This document shows positions 57,586 through 64,000 of a stretch of 64,000 bases of DNA, in pieces; within the stretch, counting starts at the first letter, position 1; the number at the start of each line of letters is the position of its first letter. The translations under genes and the position numbers were made by a program. The notes below the pieces were generated by a model. That model did not search any database and was not told the origin of the DNA. It saw nothing but the letters and a program-made list of their open reading frames with translations. Source of the DNA: JAXLYX01 sp046351215 (GTDB lineage: Bacteria; Myxococcota_A; Polyangia; Polyangiales; Houyiibacteriaceae); assembly GCA_046351215.1 (NCBI GenBank), contig JAXLYX010000013.1, positions 62,001-126,000 on the forward strand, in the 5' to 3' direction.

Positions 57586-57604
57586 TCGACCGGGTCGGGA
57601 AGGG

Positions 57605-59908
57605 ATGCGGAACGTGACGTTCGCGGAGGCACCGAGACGCATCGCGCTCTCGCTCGCGGGAAGGCTGCAGGGAGTCGGCTGCCGGCCGACGATCGCACGC
57701 CTCGCGGCCTCCTGCGGGCTGTCGGGCTTCGTGAGGAACGGCCCCTCGGGCGTGGAGGTCGAGCTCGAAGGGGCGCCCGTCGCGCTCGAGACCTTCGTCG
57801 AGAAGCTCCCCGAGGCCCTCCGCGAGCCGGCGCGCCTCGACGCGATGCGGCGCGAGGATCGACCTGCGCGTGGCGATCGCGGCTTCGTCATCGCGGAGAG
57901 CGCCCACGAGGCGCCGGGGCTCCCCTGCCTCCTCCCGGACGCCGCGCCGTGTGCCGAGTGCGTGCGCGAGCTCTTCGATCCGGGCGACCGCCGCCATCGG
58001 TATCCGTTCACGAGCTGCGCGAGCTGCGGCCCCCGCTACGCGATCGCGACGCGGCTCCCCTTCGATCGCGAGGCGACGACGATGAGCGACTTCCCGCTCT
58101 GCGACGACTGCGCGCGGGAGTACCGCGAGCCCTCGGACCGCCGCTTCCACGCGCAGACGATCAGCTGCCCTCGCTGCGGTCCGAGCCTCGCCCTCCTCTC
58201 GCTCGAGGGCGAGACCCTGGCGACGCGCGAGGAGGCGCTCGCGCGCGCGATCGCGGGCCTCCGCGAAGGCCTGGTCGTCGCCCTGAAGGGCGTCGGAGGT
58301 TTCCAGCTCCTCTGCGACGCCCGGGACGAGGCCGCCGTGCGGAGGCTGCGCGAGCGCAAGGCGCGCCCGTGGAAGCCCTTCGCCGTCATGGTCCACGACC
58401 TCGCGATGGCGCACGCCGTGGCCGCGCTCTCGAGCGGAGAGGCCGGGCTCCTCGCGTCGGCGGCGGCGCCGATCGTGCTCGCGCGACGACACGACGCGAC
58501 GATCGCCCCCTCGGTCGCTCCGGACCTCCCGACGCTCGGCGTCATGCTCCCCTCGAGCCCGCTCCATCATTTGCTGCTCCATGGATTCGGCGGGCCGGTC
58601 GTCTGCACGAGCGGCAACCGCGCGGGCGCCCCGATCGTGCTCGACGAAGACACGGCCCGGGCCGAGCTCTCCGGGATCGCCGACGTCCTTCTCGCGCACG
58701 ATCGCCGCATCGTCCGCAGGCTCGACGACTCCGTCGTGCAATGGGTGGACGGCGCCCCCCAGGTGCTGCGACGTGGACGCGGGCTCGCGCCGTCCGTGCT
58801 CGAGGTCGGGCTCCCGCTCGGTACGCGCCTCGCGGTCGGCGGCGATCTCAAGAACGCCTTCGCCCTCTCCCTGGGCGACCGCATCCTGCTCTCGGCCCAT
58901 CGGGGAAACCTCGAGCATGCGAGGGTCTTCGACGCCTACGTCGAGGACCTCGCGAGCGAGCCCGAGCTGCACCGCATCCGTCCCGAGGCGGTGGTCCGCG
59001 ATCTCCATCCGGACCAGCTCGCCCATCGCCACGCGGCGACGCTCGGCCTCCCCCTCGTCTCCGTGCCCCACCACGCGGCCCACGTCGCCGCGGTGATGGC
59101 GGAGCATCGGCTCGAGGGTCCCCTGCTCGGCGTGGCCTTCGACGGGTTCGGGCTCGGCGAGGACGGCTCCTCGCGCGGCGGCGAGCTCTTCGTCGTCACG
59201 GCGGAGGGGCTCGAGCGCACCCACCACCTCGCCACGTTCCCGCTCCCGGGTGGGGACCAGGCCGCGCGCGAGCCACGACGCGCGCTGCTCGGCCTGCTCC
59301 ACGAGACCCTCGGCGCGGAGGCGCTCTCCCATCCGCTCGTCGTCGCGCGCTTCGAGGCGACCGAGCTCGCGGTGCTGTCGAGGATGCTCGAGAGCGGACG
59401 AAACACCCCGAGGACGAGCAGCGTGGGCCGCCTCTTCGACGGCGTCTCGAGCCTCCTCGGCCTGCGCCATCGCTCGCGCTACGAGGGCGAGGCCGCGATC
59501 CAGCTGCAGCTCCTCGCCGAGTCGTGGACCTCCGCGGTGCAGCCCTTCCCCTACCGGATCGAGGACACCGACCTCGACTTCCGGCCCATGCTCCGCGCCC
59601 TGCTGGACGGGATCGCGGACGGCGACGATCGAGCTGCCCTCGCACGCCGATTCCATGCCACGCTCGCCTCCATGATCGCCTCCGTCACGGAGCACCACGG
59701 GATGAGGAAGGTCGCGCTCGGCGGGGGCTGCTTCCAGAACCGCCTCCTGATCTCCGAGTGCCGGAGCGCGCTCCGAGCGGTGGGCGCCGAGGTCTTCACG
59801 CCGTGCGAGGTGCCCGCGAACGACGGCGGCCTCGCGGTCGGTCAGCTGCTCGCCGCGGCGCTGCCCGGCTGGCCGGGATGCGTGCCCGCGTCCCCGGGAG
59901 GGGACTGA
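57605..59908 (+). CDS. hypF: Carbamoyltransferase HypF
   Basis: A 767-residue enzyme that makes the CN ligands of the active site from carbamoyl phosphate. Domains in order: acylphosphatase (SLAGRLQGVGCRPTIARL, about 15-80), paired zinc fingers (CAECVRELF, SCASCGPRY, CDDCARE, CPRCGP, about 115-185), a YrdC-like domain (LKGVGGFQLLCDA..KARPWKPFAVMV), and the Kae1-like carbamoyltransferase domain (GVAFDGFGLGEDG, LGGGCFQNRLL). The ATG at 57605 fits the domain start. A GTG at 57560 would lengthen it by 15 residues across the palindrome. Confidence 0.95.
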   Translation: MRNVTFAEAPRRIALSLAGRLQGVGCRPTIARLAASCGLSGFVRNGPSGVEVELEGAPVALETFVEKLPEALREPARLDAMRREDRPARGDRGFVIAESAHEAPGLPCLLPDAAPCAECVRELFDPGDRRHRYPFTSCASCGPRYAIATRLPFDREATTMSDFPLCDDCAREYREPSDRRFHAQTISCPRCGPSLALLSLEGETLATREEALARAIAGLREGLVVALKGVGGFQLLCDARDEAAVRRLRERKARPWKPFAVMVHDLAMAHAVAALSSGEAGLLASAAAPIVLARRHDATIAPSVAPDLPTLGVMLPSSPLHHLLLHGFGGPVVCTSGNRAGAPIVLDEDTARAELSGIADVLLAHDRRIVRRLDDSVVQWVDGAPQVLRRGRGLAPSVLEVGLPLGTRLAVGGDLKNAFALSLGDRILLSAHRGNLEHARVFDAYVEDLASEPELHRIRPEAVVRDLHPDQLAHRHAATLGLPLVSVPHHAAHVAAVMAEHRLEGPLLGVAFDGFGLGEDGSSRGGELFVVTAEGLERTHHLATFPLPGGDQAAREPRRALLGLLHETLGAEALSHPLVVARFEATELAVLSRMLESGRNTPRTSSVGRLFDGVSSLLGLRHRSRYEGEAAIQLQLLAESWTSAVQPFPYRIEDTDLDFRPMLRALLDGIADGDDRAALARRFHATLASMIASVTEHHGMRKVALGGGCFQNRLLISECRSALRAVGAEVFTPCEVPANDGGLAVGQLLAAALPGWPGCVPASPGGD

Positions 59909-59910
59909 CC

Positions 59911-60153
59911 ATGTGCCTCGCGGTCCCCGGAAGGCTCGTCGCGATCGAGCACGACGATCCGGCGCATCCGCACGGTAGGGTCGACTACGGCGGCGTCGCG
60001 CGCCGCGCGAGCCTCGCGCTCTTGCCCGAGGCCCAGGTGGGCGATTGGGTGATCGTGCACGCCGGCGTGGCGATCTCCGTGCTCGACGAGGCCGAGGCCG
60101 CGGCTTCGCTGGCGGAGCTCGAGGCGCTCGAGCGGATGCGGGGCGAGACGTGA
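59911..60153 (+). CDS. hypC: Hydrogenase assembly chaperone HypC
   Basis: An 80-residue chaperone of the HypC/HupF family: the essential MCLAVPGRL start (Cys2) and a GDWVIVHAGVAISVLD barrel core. With HypD it carries the Fe(CN)2CO unit to the large subunit. It starts two bases after the hypF stop and its own stop overlaps the GTG of hypD, so hypFCDE is translated as a coupled unit. Confidence 0.97.
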   Translation: MCLAVPGRLVAIEHDDPAHPHGRVDYGGVARRASLALLPEAQVGDWVIVHAGVAISVLDEAEAAASLAELEALERMRGET

Positions 60154-61250
60154 AGGCCCTCGCGCCCTACCGGGATCCCGCGCGGATCGCGGCGCTCGCC
60201 GAGGCCATCCGCCGGCGCGTCACGCGCCCCTGGACCGTGATGGAGATCTGCGGCGGCCAGACGCACTCGATCGTGAAGCACGGCCTCGACACGCTGCTGC
60301 CGCCGGAGCTCGTGCTGGTGCACGGCCCGGGCTGTCCGGTCTGCGTGACGCCGGTCGAGACGCTCGATCGGGCGCTCGCGATCGCCGCGCGGCCCGAGGT
60401 CGTCTTCTGCACCTTCGGCGACATGCTCCGCGTGCCCGGGAGCAAGGGCGATCTCCAGGGGGTGAAGGCGCGCGGAGGCGACGTGCGCGTCGTGCACTCG
60501 CCGCTCGACGCCGTCGAGCTCGCGGCCCGGACGCCCGAGAGGGAGATCGTCTTCTTCGCCGTCGGCTTCGAGACGACGGCGCCGGTCCACGCGCTCGCGA
60601 TCCTCGAGGCCGAGCGCAGGTCGGTGACGAATTTCACGGTCCTCACGGCGCTCGTCCGCGTGCCTCCCGCGCTCGAGGCGCTCCTCGCCGACGGCGACCA
60701 CCGACTCGACGGACTGCTCGCGGCGGGCCACGTCTGCGCCGTCATGGGCACGGCGGAGTACGAGCCGATCGCCCGAGCGCATGGGCTCCCGATCGTGGTC
60801 ACGGGCTTCGAGCCCGTCGACGTGCTCGAAGGCCTCCTCCGCTGCGTCGCGCAGCTCGAGCAAGGACGGGCCGAGGTCGAGATCCAATACGATCGGGTGG
60901 TCCGGCCCGAGGGCAACTTGGCCGCGAGGCGTGCGATCGAGACGGTCTTCGAGGCGATCGACCAGGCGTGGCGGGGCCTCGGGACGCTCCCCTCGAGCGG
61001 CTTCGGGCTGCGCGCCGCGTACGCCGCGTACGACGCGCGGCTGCGCTTCGCCTCCGACGCGTGCGCGGCCGAGCCGAGCACGGTCTGCATCGCGGGCGAG
61101 GTCCTCCGCGGCCTCGCGAAGCCCGGAGACTGCCCCGCGTTCGGCCGCGGCTGCACCCCGGAGCATCCCCTCGGTGCACCGATGGTCTCGTCCGAGGGAG
61201 CCTGCGCCGCGTACCACCGCTACCGTCCCTCGCCCGAGCCCACGCCATGA
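60150..61250 (+). CDS. hypD: Hydrogenase maturation protein HypD
   Basis: A 366-residue iron-sulfur scaffold on which the Fe(CN)2CO group is assembled. Family motifs are MEICGGQTHSI, VHGPGCPVCVTP (redox-active Cys pair), CTFGDMLRVPGS, and the C-terminal cluster region with conserved Cys (CPAFGRGC, EGACAAYHRY). The GTG start at 60150 overlaps the hypC stop (GTGA) and the stop overlaps hypE (ATGA). Confidence 0.96.
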   Translation: MKALAPYRDPARIAALAEAIRRRVTRPWTVMEICGGQTHSIVKHGLDTLLPPELVLVHGPGCPVCVTPVETLDRALAIAARPEVVFCTFGDMLRVPGSKGDLQGVKARGGDVRVVHSPLDAVELAARTPEREIVFFAVGFETTAPVHALAILEAERRSVTNFTVLTALVRVPPALEALLADGDHRLDGLLAAGHVCAVMGTAEYEPIARAHGLPIVVTGFEPVDVLEGLLRCVAQLEQGRAEVEIQYDRVVRPEGNLAARRAIETVFEAIDQAWRGLGTLPSSGFGLRAAYAAYDARLRFASDACAAEPSTVCIAGEVLRGLAKPGDCPAFGRGCTPEHPLGAPMVSSEGACAAYHRYRPSPEPTP

Positions 61251-62281
61251 AGGCCATCGACTGCCCCGTCCCCGCGAGCGACTCCGAGCTCGTGATGCTC
61301 GCCCACGGCGGGGGAGGCACGCGGATGCACGCGCTGCTCGCCTCGCTCGTCGTGCCGGGGCTCGGCGATCCGAGCCTCGCCGAAGGGGGCGACGCGGCGC
61401 TGCTCGAGCTCGAGGGAGCGCGCCTCGCGTTCACGACGGATTCCTACGTGGTGAAGCCGCTCTTCTTCCCCGGCGGGGACATCGGGACCCTCGCGGTCTC
61501 GGGCACGGTGAACGATCTCGCGATGGTGGGCGCGAGGCCGCTCTTCCTGAGCTGCGCGCTGATCGCCGAGGAAGGCCTGCCGATGGAGGTCCTCGCCCGC
61601 GTGCTCGCGTCGATGCGGCGCACGGCCGAGGTCGCGGGCGTGCGCATCGTCACGGGCGACACGAAGGTCGTCGATCGCGGCAAGGGAGACGCGCTCTTCG
61701 TGAACACGGCGGGCATCGGCGTGCGCACGCACGATCGCGTGATCCTCCCGCGCTCCGTCCGCGAGGGCGACGTCATCCTCCTCTCCGGGGATCTCGGCCG
61801 CCACGGCATCGCCGTGATGGCCGCGCGCGAGGACCTCGGCTTCGACCCGCCGATCGAGAGCGACGTCGCCTGTCTCCATCGCGCCACCGAGGCGCTGCTC
61901 GCGCATCCGGTGCATTGCTTCCGCGATCTCACGCGAGGGGGTCTCGCTTCGGCTCTCGTCGAGATCGGCACGGTCGCCGGCCTCGCGATGGCGATCGACG
62001 AGGCGCGCATCCCCGTGTCCGAGCCCGTCTCCGCCGCCTGCGAGATCCTGGGGCTCGAGCCGATCCACGTGGCGAACGAGGGACGGTTCGTCGCCTTCGT
62101 GCCGGAGGCCGACGCGGAGGCCGCGCTCGCCACGTTGCGAGGCGTCCCGGGTCAGGAGCACGCGGTCGCGATCGGTCGCGTGACCTCGGGCCCCGCCGGG
62201 CGCGTCACGCTGCGCTCCCGCATCGGCACGGAGCGCCTCGTCGTGCTCCCGTCGGGCGAGCAGCTTCCACGGATCTGCTGA
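61247..62281 (+). CDS. hypE: Hydrogenase maturation protein HypE
   Basis: A 344-residue PurM/SelD-like protein that dehydrates its own C-terminal thiocarboxamide to a thiocyanate, donating CN. It has the ATP-binding start LAHGGGGTRMHALL, DSYVVKPLFFPGGDIGTLAVSGTVNDLAMVG, FRDLTRGGLASAL and the required C-terminal PRIC, ending in Cys344. Last of the hypFCDE run. The hydrogenase maturation set is then complete with hypA and hypB on the other strand. Confidence 0.97.
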   Translation: MKAIDCPVPASDSELVMLAHGGGGTRMHALLASLVVPGLGDPSLAEGGDAALLELEGARLAFTTDSYVVKPLFFPGGDIGTLAVSGTVNDLAMVGARPLFLSCALIAEEGLPMEVLARVLASMRRTAEVAGVRIVTGDTKVVDRGKGDALFVNTAGIGVRTHDRVILPRSVREGDVILLSGDLGRHGIAVMAAREDLGFDPPIESDVACLHRATEALLAHPVHCFRDLTRGGLASALVEIGTVAGLAMAIDEARIPVSEPVSAACEILGLEPIHVANEGRFVAFVPEADAEAALATLRGVPGQEHAVAIGRVTSGPAGRVTLRSRIGTERLVVLPSGEQLPRIC

Positions 62282-62391
62282 ACGCGCCATCGGCTGTAGC
62301 AAGGCCGGAGACGACAAAGGATGGACTCCGGACCCCACGCACGATCGGGTCGCCGGGCACGGGTGTATTCCGATGTGCTGGAGGCGCCCCC

Positions 62392-63138
62392 ATGAGCCAA
62401 GAAGGTCCCAAGTACTCGATCCGCCCGTACAAGGCCTCGGATCGCGATTCCGTGCGCTCGATCTGCTACGAGACCGGCTACATGGGCGACTCCGTGGACT
62501 TCTACTACGGCGACCGCGCGAGCTTCGCCGACATGTTCACGAGCTACTACACCGACCGCGAGCCCGAGCACGCGCTCGTCATCGCGCGCGAGAGCGACGA
62601 TCGCTGCGTCGGCTACCTGCTCGGCTGCGTCGACTCGCGCAAGGCGGTCGACCCCGTGCGGATCGCGCTCAGGCACATCCTGCTCCGCGGCCTCCTCTTC
62701 CGGCCGAGCACGGCGATGTTCTTCCTGCGCACGATCTGGGACGTGATCCGCGATCGCGGCGTGCACCGCACGCACGTCGACCTCGCGAAGTACCCCGCGC
62801 ACACGCACATCGACCTCCTGCCGGAGGCGCGCGGAGGTCTCGGCGTGAAGATGTTCGTGCAGTTCCTCGAGCTCCTCCGCTCGAAGGGCATCGTCGGCGT
62901 CCACGCCGAGATGATCGCGGAGAACCGTCCCGCGATGGCGATCGCGAAGCGCCTCGGGTACGTCGAGATCGGCGAGCGCTATCCGTTGCCGGGCCTCCGC
63001 AGCAAGGACGGCGGGAGGCTCCACGGGGTGATGATCGGGCTCGACCTCACGAAGCCGGCCAAGTACTCGAAGGATCTCGCCGGCAAGGCGGCCGCCAGGG
63101 AAGCCGCGAAGGCCGCGGAGCCCGCCTCGGCGGCCTGA
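62392..63138 (+). CDS. GNAT-family N-acetyltransferase
   Basis: A 248-residue protein with a GNAT fold: an N-terminal strand IRPYKASDRDSVRSICYETG, a central VIARESDDRCVGYLLG strand, the acetyl-CoA pocket segment of GNAT motif A type (HIDLLPEARGGLGVKMFVQFLELL, with the R-G-x-G-x-K-like turn), and a late helix ENRPAMAIAKRLGYVEIG. A Lys/Ala-rich tail follows. The acceptor is unknown. The ATG at 62392 has GGAGG eight bases upstream. It is 110 bases after hypE and probably starts its own transcript. Confidence 0.85.
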   Translation: MSQEGPKYSIRPYKASDRDSVRSICYETGYMGDSVDFYYGDRASFADMFTSYYTDREPEHALVIARESDDRCVGYLLGCVDSRKAVDPVRIALRHILLRGLLFRPSTAMFFLRTIWDVIRDRGVHRTHVDLAKYPAHTHIDLLPEARGGLGVKMFVQFLELLRSKGIVGVHAEMIAENRPAMAIAKRLGYVEIGERYPLPGLRSKDGGRLHGVMIGLDLTKPAKYSKDLAGKAAAREAAKAAEPASAA

Positions 63139-63223
63139 GGGGTCCCGGCCTTTCCAGATCGACCTCCCGTGCCGTATCTCGTGACGTGGGTCTCGAGCTC
63201 GACCCGCAGGGAGATCGGCGAGC

Positions 63224-64000
63224 ATGGTCAGAGGCGGCGCGAAGACCCCGGGGTGGCTCGCCCCTGCGCTGGCCACCCTGCTCGCGGCGCTCCCGGCCCC
63301 CAGCCGGGCCGATGCCCCGCCGACCGACACGGCCGCCCAGCAGCACTTCGTCTCGGGCCAGGCCTATTACGATCGCGGCGAATACGCGGCCGCGTCGCGT
63401 GAATTCCAGCAGGCCTACGGCCTCAGCCATCGGCCCGAGCTGCTCTTCAACATCTACCTCGCCGAGGAGCGCCTCGGGAACTTCCGGTCGGCAGCCCAGA
63501 ACCTCGAACAATACCTGGCTCGGGTGCCGGACGCGCCGAACCGCGAGCTGCTCGAGGATCGGCTGACCAACCTGGAGCAGCGGGCCGCCGACGAGGAGGA
63601 GGCCGCCCGCGTCGCCGACGAGGCGCGCGCCGCCGCCGCCGCCCGCGCCGCCGAAGAGGCCCGCGCCGCCGCTGCTCGGGACGCCGCCGACCGCGGGCAC
63701 CACGTCCCCGTCTCCGCCCTGGCGAGCTGGGCGGTCGCAGGGGCGGGGCTCGTCTCGTTCACCGTGGCGGGCAGCCTGGCGCTGAGGAAGGACCGCGAGC
63801 TCTCCTCGACCTGTGGCTCGAGCTGCACCGATGCCCAGGTGGAGCCCCTCCATCGTCGCAACCTCGCAGCCGACCTCTCCCTCGGGGTCGCGCTCGCCGC
63901 CGGTGTGACGGGGGTCGTCCTCTACTTCGTGCAGCGCGATCGGGACGAGCCGCCGCACGTCTCCTTCTTCGTCTCGCCGACGGGCGCGGGCGTGGGCTAC
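63224..64000 (+). CDS. Exported TPR protein, C-terminus beyond the window
   Basis: The frame is open from ATG 63224 to the right edge (259 codons seen). It begins with a signal peptide (LAPALATLLAALPAPSRA-DA), then TPR-like units (AAQQHFVSGQAYYDRGEYAAASREFQQAYGLS, LFNIYLAEERLGNFRSAAQNLEQYL), an Ala/Glu coiled coil of about 50 residues and two membrane helices (SALASWAVAGAGLVSFTVAG and LSLGVALAAGVTGVVLYF) separated by a Cys pair. The ending (HVSFFVSPTGAGVGY) is of the kind seen in outer-membrane-linked proteins of myxobacteria. A periplasmic scaffold is likely; no function is known. Confidence 0.75.
   Translation, partial: MVRGGAKTPGWLAPALATLLAALPAPSRADAPPTDTAAQQHFVSGQAYYDRGEYAAASREFQQAYGLSHRPELLFNIYLAEERLGNFRSAAQNLEQYLARVPDAPNRELLEDRLTNLEQRAADEEEAARVADEARAAAAARAAEEARAAAARDAADRGHHVPVSALASWAVAGAGLVSFTVAGSLALRKDRELSSTCGSSCTDAQVEPLHRRNLAADLSLGVALAAGVTGVVLYFVQRDRDEPPHVSFFVSPTGAGVGY

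Noticed and set aside
55765..60153. A 1462-codon plus-strand frame spanning hoxU/hoxF and hypF
   Set aside because: Opposes or overlaps well-supported hydrogenase genes; only its last 80 codons (hypC) are a real gene.
1..64000. tRNA, rRNA, insertion sequences, prophage or plasmid origins
   Set aside because: None seen by reading; no transposase, integrase, terminal repeats or replication genes. A tRNA scan would settle the small-RNA part.

Overview
This 64 kb window is very GC-rich and densely coded: no gap between genes exceeds about 300 bases, and no rRNA, tRNA, CRISPR array or insertion sequence was recognised. Several traits point to a myxobacterium (Myxococcota, probably a Polyangiales/Sandaracinus-like lineage). 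These are a MYXO-CTERM-type C-terminus on a giant FG-GAP/Cys-repeat protein, two membrane-bound Hanks-type kinases, many lipoproteins with Asp/Gly/Ser-rich linkers, an AgmX/TonB-like protein, sigma-54/NtrC regulation, and long runs of genes coupled by 4-base ATGA or GTGA overlaps. Assignments rest on motif reading; no database was searched.

Layout. 0-3 kb: the start of a GAPDH-like gene (cut by the window edge), two uncharacterised proteins and a TonB/AgmX-like protein. 3-6.7 kb (minus): a sulfur operon of sulfide:quinone oxidoreductase, a DUF1641 protein fused to a DsrC/TusE-type sulfur carrier, a DsrE-like protein and a zinc-ribbon membrane protein. 6.9-11.8 kb: two secreted or lipid-anchored proteins, a TerB-like protein and a membrane Ser/Thr kinase.

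11.8-20.8 kb appears to be one regulated unit and is the most interesting part. A ZraSR-like histidine kinase and NtrC-family regulator are preceded by a sigma-54 promoter and two tandem dyads (TGCGGTTTCCGCA). The same dyad family recurs, again as a pair, between two divergent sigma-54-like promoters at 20.25-20.44 kb. One promoter faces a six-gene minus-strand operon (Cys-rich lipoprotein, YHYH lipoprotein, an unknown lipoprotein lacking an in-frame stop, an arylsulfotransferase-like beta-propeller, MbnP and the di-haem peroxidase MbnH). The other faces a small His/Cys-rich exported protein. MbnP/MbnH is an established copper-binding/tryptophan-oxidising pair, so I infer a sigma-54-controlled metal-response locus.

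20.8-31.8 kb: serine hydrolase, pirin, second membrane kinase, SoxR with a SoxR-type promoter facing a divergent gene, and the 1495-residue FG-GAP surface protein. 31.8-37.7 kb: an ECF sigma operon (outer-membrane-like protein, sigma factor, anti-sigma-like protein, RCC1 lipoprotein) and a PD40-repeat lipoprotein. 37.8-46.9 kb: an HprK-like kinase beside an 11-Cys exported mini-protein, an outer-membrane-like protein, a nucleotidyltransferase, a hybrid histidine kinase and LuxR-type regulator, small proteins, HypB and a tyrosine phosphatase. 47-52.1 kb: P450, a tandem-duplicated HAD protein, an HD-like protein and a glycosyltransferase.

52.1-62.3 kb: a complete group 3d (Hox-type, NAD-coupled) [NiFe]-hydrogenase locus, hoxFUYH-protease-hypA on the minus strand diverging from hypFCDE on the plus strand. 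With hypB at 45 kb the maturation set is complete. Together with the sulfide oxidoreductase this suggests the organism can draw electrons from H2 and sulfide. The window ends in a GNAT acetyltransferase and a truncated TPR protein.
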